Source: Diacronema lutheri (taxonomy: Eukaryota > Haptophyta > Pavlovophyceae > Pavlovales > Pavlovaceae). From it: a DNA stretch of 64,000 nucleotides. Made by a program: the position numbers and the translations under genes. Below the pieces are notes generated by a model. It was not told the origin of the DNA, ran no database searches, and was given only the letters and a program-made list of their open reading frames with translations. Positions 40,756-53,104 of this stretch are shown here, piece after piece. Position 1 is the stretch's first letter, and every line of letters begins with the position of its first letter. Location: NCBI GenBank assembly GCA_019448385.1, contig JAGTXO010000012.1, forward strand, positions 394,501 through 458,500. The letters are read 5' to 3'.

Positions 40756-43700
40756 TTACGGGGCGTGCGAAGCCGCAAGCGGCTCGTGCTGAGGCTGAAG
40801 ATCGCCATGAAGCGTTGTTCTCAGCAGGGTGTGGCAGGCGCGCTTCGTCGCGCCACCGGCTGCGCCGCCGCGCGGCGCCGCCACGCGCGGCGCCGCGTGC
40901 GCGCGCGCGCGCACGGCGGCGGCCGCGTCCTGTGCGCCACTGCGGCTCGCCCGTGCCCGCTTCGGGCCCGGGGGCGTGGCGCGCGTGCTCGGGCTGGCCG
41001 AGCCGCCCCGCCGCAAGGTCGCCGCCGACCGGCGAGGGGCTGCGCCGTTCGCGGCTGCCGTGCTGACGCGACGCTGGCGCTTCGCCTCCGGCGCCGCGTC
41101 GCGTGCGGACGCGAGCGAACCTCGCGCGTTGCCGCCGGTCGTGCCGGTGCCGGCAGCGGCAGCGGCAGCGGCGGCGGCGGCGGCGGCGGTGGCGGCGGCG
41201 TGTGCGGCAGCGGCTGCGGCACGACCGGCGGCGCCGGCAGCACCAGCACTGCCGCTGCGGCCGCGGCCGCGGCCGCCGCTGCGTCCGCCGCCGCGTCCGC
41301 CGCCGCGGCCGCCGCCGAGGACGCCAACGCCGCTGCCGCCGCCGCCGGCGCCGGCGCCGCCGCCGCCGCCGCCGCCGCGGCTGCCGGCACCGCCGCCGCC
41401 GGCACCGCCGCCGCCACCGCCGCCGCCGGAACCGCCGCCGCCGCCGCCGCCGCCGCCGCCCGCCTCGTCTTCGTCCACCTGCAGCTCGCCCTTGTCGTGC
41501 TCTCTCTCGCGACCGAGGGCGCGCTGCCAAAAGGCCTTGACGCGCTTGAAGCGGCCGGGCTCGGACGTGATGCGCTCATGCCTGCCGAGGTGGTCGACGA
41601 CCATGTCGAGCACATCGTGGTAGATGCAGCGCGCCGCCGTCCAGTCGCGGTGGTAGATGATGCCGCACGCGTCGCACCGCGTCGCCCGCCACGCGCCGCG
41701 GCCGCTCGGCGAGCTGCGCGCGTACGGGTGCAGCGTGCCTCCGCATCGCTGCTGCGGCGGCGGCTGCCCCGCCGCCTCGTCCGCCGTCGTCGGCGCGCCG
41801 TCGTCGGCGGGAGCGCCTGCGCCGGCGTCGGCGGCCGGCGCCGCGCTCGCAGCGGGCGCGCCCCGCACCTCGCGCAGCTGCGAACAGCACTTGGAGCTGA
41901 GCGGCTCGGGCACGAGCGTCGCCGCGACGCCGCGCCGGCGCAGCGCGCGCAGCACGCCGACGCCGAGCGCCGGCGCCTTGCCGCGCACGCAGCCGCCGCC
42001 GCGCGACCGGTGGAGCCAATCGCCGAAGAGCACGAGCAGCTGGTCTGGCCGCAGCCCTCGGTCGGTCGCGTGCGCGCGCACGATCCGCGCCGCCGCGCGC
42101 GCGCACTCGCGCCGGCCCGCGCCGCCGCGCCGCTTGCGCGCGCGCAGCCGCGCGCGCGCGCCGTACACGGGCAGCGTAGCCCGTCGCACGCGCTCGTGCG
42201 CGCGCGCGTAGGCGGCCTGGTCGTTCGCGCCGAGCGCGGTGCGCCCGCCGTGCGCCGCGCCGAGCTCCGCCTCGAGCGCGGCCGCCGTCGGCGGAGCACG
42301 CGGCGCGCGCGGCCGCGCGCCGCCCGGCCCCGACGGGCCGGCGCGCGCGCCCGGCTCGACGAGCGGCCGTTGCCGCGCGCCCTCGAGCTTGCTGCGCTCG
42401 CGCGCGTGCCCCGCGCGCGCGGCGCGCTCGCGCTGCGTGAGGCGAACCGAGGTGGGCTCGAGCCCGTGGCCGTTCGGCGCGTACGTCACGAAGCCGTCGG
42501 AGCCGGGGTCCACCGTGGCCGTCTTGAGGCCGTGCACCTCGATCGCCTCGGCCAGCTGCTCGGGCGTCGCGTCGTCGAACGTGCCGTTGGGATCGCGCCA
42601 ATTGTCGAGGAAGGACTTGCTGCCGCCGGGCGGCGGCGGCTTGAACACCGGCACGACCACCTGCCAGGCGTGGCCGTTGTGGCGCATGTACACCGCCAGC
42701 TGCGGTCCGGCGGACGCGGTCGCGGGTGGGACGGCGGTGCCGACATACGTGGGCCGCTGCTCCGCCGTCACGTCGCTGCCGGGCAGCTGCTGGCCTGTCC
42801 GCTGCATCGCCCGCTCGTCGAGGCTGACGAAGTGGGAGAAGATCATGTCCCTGACGCGCGGGTCGCTGGTCGCGGTGCGCGGGTCGTCGTGCGGCACGCC
42901 GTCGGCCGTCGGCAGCTTGCGCACCCAATCGCGGACGAAGGCCGTGTCGTCCTCGTCGAGCAGGAGGTACAGGTCCTGCGCGGACAGGTCGACAAAGCGC
43001 TTCTGCATGCTCCCGCGCCGGGGGCAGAGCGCGTACGGCGGCGGCTCGCCGGTGACGTGCGTGTACAGCATCGCGAGGCGCGCGAGCAGCGACGCGCCCA
43101 TCGCCGCCTTATCCGGCTGCGCGGCGCACGCAAGGGAAGGAAGGGGGGAGGGGGGGGGGGGGTGGAGGTCGGGGAGCACGCCATCAGCGCCGTCGAGCGC
43201 TCCGCGCGCCGTGGCCCTGCTGCGCGCGCGCGCGGCACGTCGTCCGCGCGGCGCGCGCCCGGCCATGCCTGGCCGCGGCGCCGCGCCGCGGAGCGCGCGC
43301 GCGCGGGGCGCGCCGCGGCACGCGCGCGGCGCCGCGCGGACGGCGCGGCCACCGTCGCGCGGCCGGCCCGTGCGTAGCCCCCTCCGTCCCCGCGCGCGCC
43401 GCGCGGCGCGCGCGCGCGCGCGCGCGCGCGCGCACCGTCAGGAAGTAGTTGGTCGTGTGCCTGACCTTGGGGTCAGGCGTGCTGTAGTCGCATGGGAGCA
43501 CGAGCCAGTCGGCGTGCTGCGCGAGCGCGGGCGGCAGCCGCGGCGCCGCGCCGGCCGTGTCGCCGGACCACAGCAGCTTGAGCAGCGTCGCGACGTCCGC
43601 GTCGCGCTGCTCATTCGACGCGCGCGCACCGCGCGGCTTGTCGGCCTCGCCCGCGTCGATCGCCGCGCGCAGCAGCTTGCGCAGCAGCTTGTACGCGACG

Positions 43701-46700
43701 CGGCGCGGGTGCATCTTGTACGCGGTGAAGATCTTCTGCGCCTCGGCGTCGACGCAGCCTTGTAGCGAAGGGTGCGAGCGCGCCGTCGGCGCGTCGCCCT
43801 GCGACAGCCGGTCAATGTGCCGCTGGTTGCGCGCCCGCTGCGCCGCGTTGGCCTCGCCGAGCGGATGGCCGCGCTTCTGGTCGGGCGGCAGCTCGATCTG
43901 GCGGATCAGGTTCTCCACGTCGTCCTCGCCCTTGGGGTAGCCCTTCAGCTCGTCGTCTGGGCGCTGCAGCTCGTCGCCGGGCGAGCACTGCCCGGCGTTC
44001 GGCAGCGATGTGTGCGCGCGGTCGTTGAGCACGTTGTACGTCATGCGCGTGCTGGCGTTCGCCTCGTCCACGACGCGTATCAGCTTGACGCCGTACTTTG
44101 CCCGCCCGCGAAAGGCGCCGTCGCTGAGCTCCAGGGTCCGGTACTCCGTGTGCCAGCCCTTCGGCTTCTGCAGGCAAGCGATGCGCTCGCCCGTCGCGTC
44201 CGGCGGCTCGGCCGGCGGCTCGGCGCTCGCGCAGCACGCGCAGGCGGACGCGTTGGCCGCGCCGGCCGCCGGCGCGGCCGTCCGCGCGGCGCGGCGCGGC
44301 GTCGCGGCCGGCTCCGCGCACTCGCCGCACGCGAGCACGCCCCCGCCGACCGCGCCGCCCGCGCGCGGCCGCGCCGCCGCCGCGCCGCGCCCGGACGCCG
44401 GCGCGGTGCTCACCGGCGACGTGAGGAGAGCGGCCTCGCGCTTGGCCTCCGCGCGCAGCCACGCCTCGAGCATCCAGCCGGCCGCCTGCGCGTCGCGCTC
44501 GCGCGGCCACACGCGCCCGGCGTTGCCCAGCAGGCCGCCGCGCTCCACGCGCAGCACGCACAGCGCGAGCGCGAGCGCCCACACGCCCGCGCGGCCGGCG
44601 GGCGGCACGTACGCACGCGAGCGCTCCGACCGGCGCAGCTGCTCGAGTTTCGCGTCGCCGCCGAACAAACGCGCGACGAGCCCGCCCGCCCAGCTTGTCG
44701 CCGCCGCGCCCGCCGCGCCATCGCGCGGCGCGCGCTCGAGCAGGAGGAACCGGCGCCAGCGGCCGCTCGGACCTGCGCGGTGCTCGTCGGCGGCGAGCAG
44801 GAGGAGGAGCTGCGGGTCGGCGCCGTCGCTCGGCGAGTGGACGAGCAGCAGCGCGTCGCAGTCGGTACCGTCGAGACGCTCGCGCAGCCGCTCTTGCGCG
44901 GCCTGGTGCCGTGCGTCGCGCGCGTCGAGCAGCGCGCGCGTTTCGCCCGGGCCGAAGAAGGCGCGGAACCCGCGCGCCGGGTCGCGCACCTGGGCGAGCA
45001 CGCCGTCAATGGCGGCGGTCGCCACGACCGCATGCTTGCCGCCCGATGCCTTGAGCTCGTTCAGGCACCGCGCGTAGGGCTTCTCCTCCGTCGGCGCCGC
45101 CGACGCCGGCGCGGACGCGACCGGCTGCTGCGCCACCGCCGCGTCGCGCGCTCGCAGCTGCGCTGCCGTCTCGCGCAGGATGAGCGCAAACACCGCCGCG
45201 CGGTACTCGGCGAGCTGCGCCGTCGCGTGCACGTTGAGCGCAAGCACGCTCGCCGCGGCAGCGAGCGCGCTCTGGTCGCCGCCGCCATCGCCGCCGCCGA
45301 CGCCGCCGCCGCCGCCGCCGACGTCGGCGGCGGCGTCACGCGCGCCGAGCGCGAGCCAGGACATGACCACGACGCAGGCGGCGCGCGAATCCGCCTTGCG
45401 CTCGACGCGCCAGCGGCCGCCGACCGCGCGCCCGTGCGCCGTCGGCTGCGCCGACCGCGCGGTCGCCGGCGCAGCGCCGTCGACGGGCGGAAGCGCGCGC
45501 AGGCGGAGCGCGCGCGCGAGCCCGCGGACGAGCTGCTCCGCCTGGCGCTCGATCTCCTTGGCGCGCTCGCGCACGGCGATCGGCTTGGCCCCCGTGGCGC
45601 GCTCCGGCGCGGCGGTCGGGTTGTAGTGCTGCACCCAGCCGCCCTCGCCGTCGCGCACGACGACCACGACGGCCGCGCCGACCCGCCGATTGGTGCTGGC
45701 GAAGAGCAGCGCGAGGTGCGTGCACTTGCCGAGGCCGTGCTTGTCCAGCGCGGCCTGCGCGCGATCGGGCTCGCCGCCGCCGTCGGCGACGGCGGCGAGC
45801 AGCGCGCGCGCGACGGCCGGTCCGGCCGTCCTCCACGGCCGGCCGGCTTTGTCCGCGGCGCGGTTGATCGCGCCGAGCTCGGCCTCGACGACGATCGAAG
45901 GCACCTCGGTGTACTTGCCCTGGAGCGCGCGCACGTCGTGCGTCGACAGCCGCCGCCCGCCACACATGTACGTGAGCGGCGGACCGCCGGGTCGCGCCGC
46001 CGCGTCGACGCGCGCGGTGTCGGCCGCGAGCCGCGCGCGCGCCTCGGCATCGCGCTTGCGCTTGCGCGGCAGCGGCGGCAGGTGCGGCGCGACGCGGCGG
46101 CCGCGCGACTCGCCGGCCGGCTCCGCGCTCGGCGCGCCGGGCGCGCCGGCCGGCGCGCCCGCCGCGCGCGCGCTCGCGCCGCCGCCGCGCGCGCGCGCGC
46201 CGTCCGGCTCGGCCGCGTACACGAGCAGCAGCGCGCGGCCCTCGAGCGCGACCCTCGCGGTGCACGCGCGCCTGCTCGCGGCGGCAACGCGCATCCAGTC
46301 GCGATCGCCGGGCGCGAGGGCAGCGCAGGCGACGAGCCGCTCCTTGTCGTCGCACGCGTCGCGCAGCACGACGGCGACCAGCCTGAGCACGGCGGCGGGC
46401 TCGGCGGCGGCGTCGGCCCCGGCGGCGTCCGCGGTCGGCTCGGCCGGCTCGGCGCCGCGCGCGACGCGCAGCGCGAGCCGCTCGGGCATCTCGAGCAGCG
46501 ACTCGGTCGCGTCCGCGACGTGCACGACGACGAGCCGCGGCGGGTTGCGCACCCCGTGCGCGCCGAGCGCGCGCGACACGGCGGCGCTGGCGCTCGCGCC
46601 GCGCGCGTCGGCGGCGCGCAGCGCGACGAGCGGCCACGCGGCCGACGCGCCGCGCGCCGAGGGCGCGCCCGGCGCCGGCGGCTCGCCGCCGCGCAGCGCG

Positions 46701-49700
46701 CGCTCGAGCTCGTCGCTCGCGCCGCACGCGCGCAGCACGTCGAGCAGCGCGCGCAGCGCGCCGTCGGCCGACAAGCCGCGCGCCGTGCCCGCCGGCCAGC
46801 CCGCCGACTGCTCGAGCGCGGCGGCGAGCGGCGCGACGCGCGCCGACTCGGGCGCGCTCTCGTCATCGGGCTCGAGCGCGTTGTGCAGGCGCGCGAGCGC
46901 GCGCGCGACGGCCGCGGCGCCACTGTCGGGGGCGCGGCTCGCCGCGCGCACCGCGCGCCGCCAGGCCGGCACGAACATGAGCGCCGACACGAGCGCCGCG
47001 AGCGCGCGCGCCTCGCGCGCGTCGCTCGCGCCGAGGCGCGGCGGCACGCGCGCGGCGCCGCGCGGCGCGGTGCCTCGGAAGCGTGGGCTTAGCGTGTAGG
47101 CGAGGTGCTGCGGCACGCCGCGCGCCTCCGCGAGCGCGCGTCCGTCCTCGACCTCGCGCCACGCCTCCTCGATCGCCGGCGTGGCGCGCGCGAGCCAGTC
47201 GGGGTCGGCGGGCAGGTGGATCACGACGAGAATCGGCGCCCAGTCCAGCCGCGGGTTCTTGTGACGGTCGGGCACGACCCACACGAGCAGCACCGTGCCC
47301 TCCGCGCCGCACGCCGCCTCGTAGATCCTGGGCTGCGAGCGCCAATCGGGCTTGACGCGCAGCGCCCGCGCGTGGACGATGGCAGCGGCGCGGTCGCCAT
47401 CGAAGTGAACCGTCTTCACCTCGCCGATGACGGACCGGCCGGACCGCCAGCAGAACACCGCGTCCGCCGACCCGCCGGCGATGGCCGCGAGCGGTTCGGG
47501 CGCGGCGAGCCGCGGCAAGCCCTCGAAGACGGCAAAGTCCTCGTCCGCATTGTACACGCCGCCCCAGCCGTCGAGCGCGTACGCGCGCGCGGCCGCTCGT
47601 ACCGCGTGCAACTGGTTCTCCACGCCCGACGTCATGTGCCATGTCGTCCCCGCGAAGCCGGGCTCGCCCAGCTTGGCCAGCACGACGTTACCGTACCCCG
47701 CGCCCTGCGTCAGGGCGGCGAGGCGGTGCATCTCCGCGCCGGTCATGACCTCCGGGCGCTGCTGCGTGACGATCGTGCCCGTCGCGTGCGCGTCGAGCGT
47801 GTCGACCACGGCGGGCGCGCGCCCGCTGTTCGCCTCAAGCCGCGCCCTGCCCGCTTTTAGCTTCTCGGGGTCCTTGGCGTCGTACACGCGCGCGTCCGCG
47901 TCGCCCTGTCCAGGCGCAGTGTAGACGCAGCGGCGTTCGCGTTCGAGCGGCGCCGAGCCACCGCCGTCCGCCGCCGCCGGCGAGGTTGGCGCCGCGCCCT
48001 CCGCCACCGCGCTCGTCGCCGCCGTGCCCGTCACCACCACCGCCGCAGCCGTCGCGCCCGCGCGTGGCGCGCACGGCGCCCTCGGTGCCGCGACGGCCGC
48101 CGCCGCCGCCACGACGAGCGCGCCCGCCGCCGCGTTCGCCGCCACGTGCGCCACCGGCGCGCCGAGCGGCGCCGAGCCACCGCCGCCCGGCGCCGCCGGC
48201 GGGGTTGGCGCCGCGGCCGTGGACGCGGCGGCGGAGGGCGCCGCGAGCGGCACGTCCCACCGCCAGCGATGCGCCGCAACGGCCACGGCCGCGCGCTCGA
48301 CACCGTCGCGCGCGTCGGGCAGGCCGGCGATGTGCGCGTTCGCACTGCGGCACATCTCGTCTGCGCTCGTGCAGCGCGCCCACGCGTCGCCGAGGTCGTG
48401 GCACACGACCGCACGCGCGAGCAGCGCGAGCTCGAGCGCAAGGACGTGCGGCTTCGCGCGCGCGACGCCGTCGATCGCGACGTGCGTCGGCTCCGTGCTG
48501 AGCAGCTCCGCGCTGCGCAGCTCGCCGACGTGCGCGCGCGCGATGCGCCAGTCGTCGTCGCCGCCGACGCGCGGCGCGACGAGCAGCGGCCTCGCGGGGG
48601 CGCCCGCCGCGCGCGGCGGCAGCACGACGAGCAGCGCCACGACCCTTCCGCCTGTGCCATCGCGCAGCGCGACGACGAGCCTGGGGCGGAGTGACGGCGT
48701 CGACCGGCGCGTGCGTTTGCGGACGCCGTCGGCGTCGGCCGCGCTGCGCGCCTCCGCGAGCACAACGTCGCCGTCGCGCGCCGCCCACGCGCCGTCGACG
48801 TGCGCGCGCGCGAAGAGCGGCGCGAGCTCGGCGGCCGCGAGCGCGGCGCACGCCGACGGCGCGTCCGCCCCGACGCGCAGCACGTCGAGCGCGTCGCGGA
48901 GCGGCGGCGCCGTGTCCGTCGCCCACCGCCACACCTGCTCGCCGTGCGCGTCGAGCGCGCGCGCGACGGCGCACAGGCGCGCCTCGTCGGCCGCGCCGAC
49001 CACTCGGCGCGCCGGCGCGTGCGGCTCGACGCGCTCGTACAGCGCGACCACGGCGAGCTCGCGCGCCTCGGCCGCCGCGCTGCCAGCGTTGTCTCGCTGC
49101 CTGCCGCCGCCGTCGACGCGCCACCAGCCGCCGTCGGGCGCGGGCGCGAGCACGGCGCACGCGTCGCGCTTGCGGCCGCGGCGCTGGACGAGCACGCTCG
49201 CCAGCGCGAACGTCGCGTCGGGGCCGCCGACGGTGCCGAGCACGAGCGCGCCGCCACCGCCGCCGCCCGGCCCGCCGAGCTCGACCGGCTCCCTGTCGGT
49301 CGACGGGCGGTCGATCGCGACCAGCAGCGCACGCGGCGCGCTCGAGAGCCGCACTCCGCCGAGCAGCTGGGCGACGTCGCGCACGCCCGGCGCGCCGCGC
49401 TGCCCCGGCCGCGGCGCGACGCGCAGCATCGTGAACGGCGCGTCGGCCGAGCCGTCTTCGCCGGCGCAGACGCCGGAGAAGAGCTGCCAGTCGGGCAGGG
49501 CCACGTGCAGCTCGGCGACGAGCCGCTCGGCGACGCGGCGCGCGTCGCGCAGCTCGTCCGTGCGCCGCCGCGAGCGCTTGGCAGCGCAACGCGGATCGCG
49601 CAGCGCGAGCAGCAGCTGGCGGAGGCGCAGCCGCGCGCGCACGTCCGACAGCCGCGCGACGCGCACCAGCAGCGAGCGCAGCACCTCAAAGGGCGCGCGC

Positions 49701-49917
49701 TTCGCGTCCAGCGCGTCGCCGCGCGCGCCGCCGGACGGCGCAAAGGCGAGCGCCAGCTGCTCGCGCACAGTCGCGGCGGCCGCGAGCAGCTCGAGCACCG
49801 CCTCGGGGCTGGCCAGCGCGAAGTCCTCTGGGGCTGCCGACGGCGAGCCTTGGCCGCCGCCGCCGCCGCCGCCGTCGCCTCCGTCGCCGCCGCCGCCGCC
49901 TCCGTCGCCGCCGCCGC

Positions 49918-49966
<49 letters not shown>

Positions 49967-51151
49967 GCCGCCGTCGGCGGAGTCGTCGTCGGTGTCGTGA
50001 CCCGCATCGTCGTTGGAGAGGTCGTCGTCCCCGTCCTCCGCGTCCTCCCCGTCGTCAGCGGTGGTGGCGTCGCCATCGCCCCCGTCGCCCTCGCCCACGC
50101 CGAGGCTGCTGAATGGTCGGTGCCCCCACGCCGAGGCGGCGCGCCGCTGCGGCGCACGCGGCGGTGGCGCTCGCGACGGCGGCCTTGGCGCCGCCGCGCC
50201 GCGCGGCCTGGCCGCCGTCGACAGCGCGCGGCCTGCAGCGCCCGTGAGCGCGTCGAGCGCGGCCGTGCGTGCGATGCGGTCGTCGGGCGCGCGCAGCGCC
50301 GCCTCGACGGCCTGCAGCAGCCCGTCGGGCGCGGATCCGCCGACACTGGCACCGCACGCCTCGGCGAGCCGCGCGGCCTCGGCGAGCCGCGCGGCCTCGT
50401 CGGTGAACGCGCCGCAGCGCCTGGCGCCGTCGTCGAGCAGAGCGCCGACGGCGGCGTGGAGCGTGCGCTTGCGGGCCTCCTCGTACGCGGCCGTCGTGAG
50501 TCGCGTGAGGCGCGCGTCCAAAGCCTTCTTGATCCCGACAAGGACATTCGCGCGGCGGCCCGCCGTCGGCGCTGCGCTCGCCGCGACCTCGGCCGCGAGT
50601 GTTGCCGCGGCGAAGCAACACTCGTTCCCACTCTGCGCGGGCGCCTTCAAGGCATCGATGGGCGGCGCTGGGATGCCGATGCGCTGGGCGAGCGTCGTGA
50701 TGAGCTTGCCGGCCGCCGTGGCGTGCGCCGACTTGCCATTGCCCAAGCTGAGCGAATCGGCGTGCAGGGCGAGCGCGGCGCCGGGCGGCGCGCCGCGCTG
50801 CGCGGGCGGCGCGAGGAGCAGGTACGCCGCCGTCCAGTGATCGAGGCCGCTGGACGCGCGGAGGCAGAGCGGTAGCACGACCACGAGCACCTGCCCAAGC
50901 CGGTCCGCATCCGCGCATGCTTTGCCCAGGTTGCGCAGCGCCACCTTGAGCGCATGCTTCGAGCACGCCTTGAACTCCACCTTGACCACGCTCGGGCCGA
51001 GACTCTCGCCATGCAGCAGGGCGAGGACGCACTCGGGTGGGACCACGTGGGGGTGGCGCACACTGTTCGCCACGGTGGTGCTGAGGGCCAGCGAGAAATT
51101 GTCCGAGCTGCCCAGCCCGCCGCGCAAAGCGTCCTTCACGGAGTCCTCCAT
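40756..51151 (-). CDS. Giant fusion protein: C48-like protease, nuclease-like core and C-terminal Fanzor (OMEGA) nuclease
   Basis: Two exons (51151-43436 and 43116-40756) join in phase 0 across a 319-nt GTGCGC...CAG intron: about 3358 residues. N-terminus: a Ulp1/C48-like catalytic pattern with GLDHWTAAYLLL (His105), LHADSL (Asp132) and AQSGNECCF (Gln173, Cys178/179). An acidic Gly/Asp-repeat region spans about residues 350-430, and a stretch near residue 670 (DGGWWRVDGG) recalls deubiquitinase His-boxes. Near 1230-1245, SADAVF plus SVIGEVKTV resembles a PD-(D/E)xK nuclease core. Exon 2 holds a Fanzor/TnpB nuclease: RuvC-I TATVDPGSDGFVTYAP (about 2774), VLFGDW, RRRGVAATLVPEPLSSKCCS with the candidate RuvC-II glutamate (about 2974), a second Cys pair (RCDACG) and RuvC-III IIYHRDWTAARC (about 3063). 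Basic C-terminal clusters (PKRARASR) may be nuclear signals. Family knowledge: Fanzors are RNA-guided DNA nucleases of eukaryotic mobile elements. Nothing breaks the frame. Whether it is one protein needs transcripts. Confidence 0.65.
41140..41465. repeat. GC-only trinucleotide repeat tract in the Fanzor 3' coding end
   Basis: About 325 bp built almost wholly of GCC/GCG/GGC/CCG triplets, encoding Gly/Ala-rich tails on the - strand. Slippage-prone low complexity; all frames are open through it. Confidence 0.8.
43136..43170. repeat. G-rich tract in the Fanzor-gene intron
   Basis: Interrupted G-runs on the + strand (longest about 12), giving a C-rich pyrimidine tract on the sense strand just upstream of the GCGTGCGCCGCGCAG acceptor. 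Confidence 0.8.
49855..49990. repeat. Asp/Gly codon repeat in the giant protein
   Basis: Tandem GCCGTCGCC-type units of 9-18 bp encode the acidic Gly-Asp run around residues 390-430. Confidence 0.8.
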
Positions 51152-53067
51152 CTGCAGACTGTGGACACGTCAGTGTCCGGATGGCAGCCCGGATGATACT
51201 TGGGAGAAATCAGAATTTACATGATGCCCTGGAGAATGCCCCGCTCTCCCACAACCAGGACCCGCCAGCGCGCCGAGCCTACTCGTTTGCCCGCGCCGCC
51301 TCTCTTTGCGCGCCCGAGCGCGGCCTCCGAGCGCGGCCAACGTCCTCCGGGGGAGTGCATCGTGGCTGCTCGGAGGGGCTGCGACGCGGCGAAAGCTCGC
51401 TGCGCGGCCGCAACGTGAGCGCGCGCGCGCGGCCGCGCGCCGGCCTGCGCTGCTCTGCACGGCCGCGCGCCGGCCTGCGCAGCCTCGTCGCGCAGCGTGA
51501 GCGCGAGCGCGCGCGCGGTGAGCTCGGCGGATGGGTGCGCGGCGGCGTTGGCGGCGGGTGCGGCGGCAGGCTGGGCGGCGGGTTTGGACGGAGAGTGTCG
51601 GGGAAGAACGGGGCGCATCCTGGTTGGGAGTTGGACGGCGCCCACCACGCGCTGGCGGATCCTGGTTGCCACCACCACCCCCCCCCCCCCCCCCCCCGGA
51701 GACGAGGACCAGGGGCATGGCCGACTCGCTGCGCCGCACAGCGCGCGGCGCGCGGCATGCTGCGCGACCTCAGGCACATCCAGCCGCGCTCCGCCCACGC
51801 AACGCGCGCAATGCCGCGTTGCACTGCAGGTGTGCACGTGCGGCTCTCACGCGCACTGTGCTGCACGAACGGCATCACGCCACCGAGCTGCGTCCGGACC
51901 ACGCGCCGCGCGCAGGCGACCACACAGGGGCGCGCCGCGCCGCGCGTGCGCGCCCTCGCAACCGTTGCAGCACGCTCTGCCTTGCACTGCGCCGAGCCGC
52001 CGCGCGCTGTGCGCGTGCATGCAGGGCGCACGCGTGCGACGAAGCGCGCGCGCGGCGAGGCGTGCGGACGGCTCGCTGCGCGGGCGGCAACGCGCCCAGC
52101 TGCGCCCAGGCCAGGCGCGCGCCCGCGAGTGCCACCGGGACGCACTGCCCCCGCCGGGGGGTCGCCGCGCGCTCTGTGCGTGCGCTCGCGCGCTGCGAGC
52201 GCGGCGGAACGTTCGTGCATGGCGCGAAGAGCGCGGCACCCGAAGACGGCTGCACCGAGCCCGCGCCGGGTGGCACCGAGCGGCGGCACCTCCTCGGCGA
52301 GCCCGCCCCGCGCCTTCCCCTCCACGTGGCGTTTTGAGGCAGACGGACACGCGCCCACACTGCGACTGGGCACGCTGCTCGAGGCAGACACGCACCCAAC
52401 GCGCGCGCACCACGCGCCCGCGTCGGCGGGCCGGTGTGAACGAGCGAGAGCTCGGTGTCGCCAACGGGGGCACGGGCGCGAGCTCGGTCCGCCTCTCGAC
52501 GGACGCAGGCGACGCTGCCGGGAACTTCCCCGACGCCTGCACATCCAGGGCTTCGAGGTACAGAGCTGGGCAACAGTGCCGCTCGTCACCGATGAGGCGG
52601 CCAAGCTCGCTATCCTTGCTGCCCTCGGCTCCACCAAACAGCCGGGCGACCCAACGGTTCGTGATCGCCTGGCCGCCAGGTGCGAACCGCGCCCGTGCAA
52701 GCGCTTCACCCGCATTCTCCGCCCCGCTGCGGACGTCCGCCTGCCGGCCGCGAACACGGCCGGTGCGCGTTGCCGCTTGGCCCAACACGAAAAACCGCCC
52801 GCCCCCGAGGCCGCAGGTCCTACCTGCCCAAGCGCAGCCCAACGGCACGCAGACAGCCCGCCTTGGCAACCGACTCGTGCGCGAGCGCTCCGCCCTCCAC
52901 AAGAGCCTGCCCCACGCCACCGCCGACGCGGAGCCAGCGCAGCCGACGCCCCTCCGCGACGCTCGCGCCGCAAGGCGCAAGGGCCCCGGCGAGACGGCGT
53001 CAACCAAGCCCGCCGCTGGCACAGCGCCGGCACCCGGAGCCCACCCCAAGCCCCCGCGCACGCCTCG

Positions 53068-53103
<36 letters not shown>
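53068..53103. repeat. C homopolymer, 36 nt
   Basis: Longest homopolymer in the window. Such runs are error-prone in assembly, so the exact length is uncertain. Confidence 0.9.

Positions 53104-53104
<1 letters not shown>

Noticed and set aside
43772-47092. Very long + strand frames opposite the giant gene
   Set aside because: Arg/Ala/Gly-only composition and no motifs; they mirror the codon bias of the - strand gene.
51163-51179. Short inverted repeat GGACAC/GTGTCC as an element end
   Set aside because: Six-bp arms near the giant gene's start are too short to support, and no partner end was found.
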